A stretch of 64,000 bases of DNA from Pseudomonas sp. SLFW (GTDB lineage Bacteria > Pseudomonadota > Gammaproteobacteria > Pseudomonadales > Pseudomonadaceae): the NCBI RefSeq assembly GCF_009905615.1, contig NZ_JAAAKW010000005.1, forward strand, positions 62,001-126,000, in the 5' to 3' direction. Positions 63,149 through 64,000 of this stretch are shown here, piece after piece. The translations under genes and the position numbers were made by a program. The notes below the pieces were generated by a model that saw only the letters and a program-made list of their open reading frames with translations, did not search any database and was not told where the DNA came from. Each line of letters begins with the position of its first letter. The stretch's first letter is position 1.

Positions 63149-63772
63149 TCACACTAGCGAATTGCGTTTTGCCATCTCGATAAGTTCGACGAGCGTCTTG
63201 ACTTTCAATTTTTGCATCAGACGGGTTTTATAAGTGCTCACCGTCTTGTTGCTGAGAAACATGCCCTTGGCGATTTCCTTGTTTGTCCGCCCTTGGGCAA
63301 ATAGCTGAAGGACCATCAGTTCTCGGTCATTGACTATTTTGAAGCGCTCCAGTTCTTCGGGAACTCCGTCTGTCTGCGACATGCCGAGCGCCTGACTTGG
63401 AAAATAATTGTAGCCAGAGAGTACCGCTTTCACCGAGCTGACAAGTTCGCTGAGGTCTTCTTGCTTGCATACATAGCCCGCGGCGCCGTTTTGCATGCAA
63501 CGGATGGCGAACAAACTGGGTGCTTGTCCGGTCAGTACCAGAATCTTTGCTGGCAGATTCATGGAATTGAAGCGCGTCAGGACCTCAAGGCCGTCGAGTT
63601 TGGGAATGCTGATGTCCAGGATGATCAGGTCCGGCATGCATTCGCGGACCATCTGCATGGCGTCCACCCCGTTGTCGGTCTCGCCCACGATCTCGTAATT
63701 CTCATTCTCAAGCAGCATCCGGATGGCGAGACGAATCACAGGATGATCATCGATGATAAAAACTGTTTTCAT
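63149..63772 (-). CDS. BvgA/EvgA-like response regulator (NarL/FixJ family)
   Basis: A 207-residue protein. The receiver (~1-120) has IIDDHP, phosphoacceptor Asp53 in LIILDISIPKLDG, Thr in ILVLTGQAP and Lys in YVCKQED. A LuxR-type helix-turn-helix (~145-205) has FAQGRTNKEIAKGMFLSNKTVSTYKTRLMQKL. Sequence and length are close to BvgA and to RocA1-type regulators of Pseudomonas fimbriae. It is the first gene of the pair with the hybrid kinase and is probably its target. An inverted repeat ~90 bp upstream resembles the binding site of this family. Confidence 0.93.
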   Translation of the reverse strand: MKTVFIIDDHPVIRLAIRMLLENENYEIVGETDNGVDAMQMVRECMPDLIILDISIPKLDGLEVLTRFNSMNLPAKILVLTGQAPSLFAIRCMQNGAAGYVCKQEDLSELVSSVKAVLSGYNYFPSQALGMSQTDGVPEELERFKIVNDRELMVLQLFAQGRTNKEIAKGMFLSNKTVSTYKTRLMQKLKVKTLVELIEMAKRNSLV

Positions 63773-63861
63773 AATTCAATCCATAACGAGCAACGAAGAA
63801 AGCGCGCACCTTATCTCAGAAACTAGAGGGCGCGCATGAGCTGAAAGGGCTGATGGCTGTA

Positions 63862-63879
63862 TATAGGAAATGTCCTACA
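63862..63879. promoter_or_regulatory. inverted repeat TATAGG-N6-CCTACA upstream of the response regulator
   Basis: TATAGGAAATGTCCTACA contains TAGGAAA and TCCTA in inverted order, like the TTTCCTA heptads bound by BvgA. It is 90 bp upstream of the regulator start and nearly identical to the repeat upstream of pstS (8833-8850). Autoregulation is the simplest reading. The rest of 63773-64000 shows no gene. Confidence 0.5.
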
Positions 63880-64000
63880 AAAAATGGCGTATTGCCGTAC
63901 GTCATTACTCAAGCGGCTCAAAAAAGTTTAAAAAACGAGCGTTATAGTCGTCGAAAAAAAGTTATCAGTCGCATGACGTTTATTGCGAATCGGAATGATC

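Overview
The window looks like chromosome of a Pseudomonas, probably of the fluorescens/syringae lineage. This rests on gene content and DNA style: high GC, many LysR regulators, an OprD-type porin, pauB, pbpG, dacB, nhaR, yceH and yggL homologues, and repeated REP elements built on GTGGGAGCGAATTCATTCGCGAA-type arms. The species call is inference. No rRNA genes, CRISPR array or complete insertion sequence was seen.

Layout. 1-8.5 kb: LysR regulators with short-chain dehydrogenases, an MFS exporter, a SnoaL-like protein, a secreted cupin, an OprD porin, an ABM-type monooxygenase and a Gly-rich secreted protein. 8.9-12.8 kb: a short-type pstSCAB phosphate importer without phoU. 12.8-17.3 kb: a LysR gene, tandem REP units, and an operon of SDR, GH15 glucoamylase-like enzyme and a small Tudor-like protein. 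17.4-23.4 kb: a tightly overlapping five-gene minus-strand operon. It encodes a HAD-UbiA fusion, a DprE1-like oxidase, a DprE2-like reductase, an LPG-synthase-like membrane protein and a GT-C-type membrane protein. Together these look like a complete route to a polyprenyl-phospho-D-arabinose donor and its use outside the cytoplasm. 23.7-40.4 kb: norR, MFS permeases, mntH, pbpG, a shikimate dehydrogenase-like gene, yceH, nhaR/terC, a degenerate C39-like lipoprotein and pauB.

40.5-44.7 kb: two complete tRNA-Val(GAC) genes with near-identical promoters. The first is followed by a ~2.9-kb islet bounded by a 50-bp copy of the tRNA 3' end. The islet holds an integrase remnant, a cupin, an Old Yellow Enzyme and a DinB-like protein, and is compositionally different. 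44.9-53.6 kb: small exported proteins, dacB, yggL, and a nitrilase-actP-DUF485 operon with a LysR gene upstream. 53.7-57.1 kb: a chlorite-dismutase-family heme protein gene overlapping a chemoreceptor gene, next to an HD-GYP gene. 57.4-59.4 kb: an SDR gene whose start codon is out of frame by -1 across an A-AAA-AAG heptamer, then an exported alpha/beta hydrolase. 59.5-63.8 kb: a BvgS/EvgS-like hybrid kinase and its BvgA-like response regulator. An inverted repeat resembling a BvgA-family site lies upstream of the regulator and recurs upstream of pstS.

The strongest candidates for follow-up are the arabinose-donor operon, the Cld-chemoreceptor pair, the tRNA-Val islet and the frameshifted SDR. 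Family names rest on recognised motifs and recall of the families. No database search was possible.
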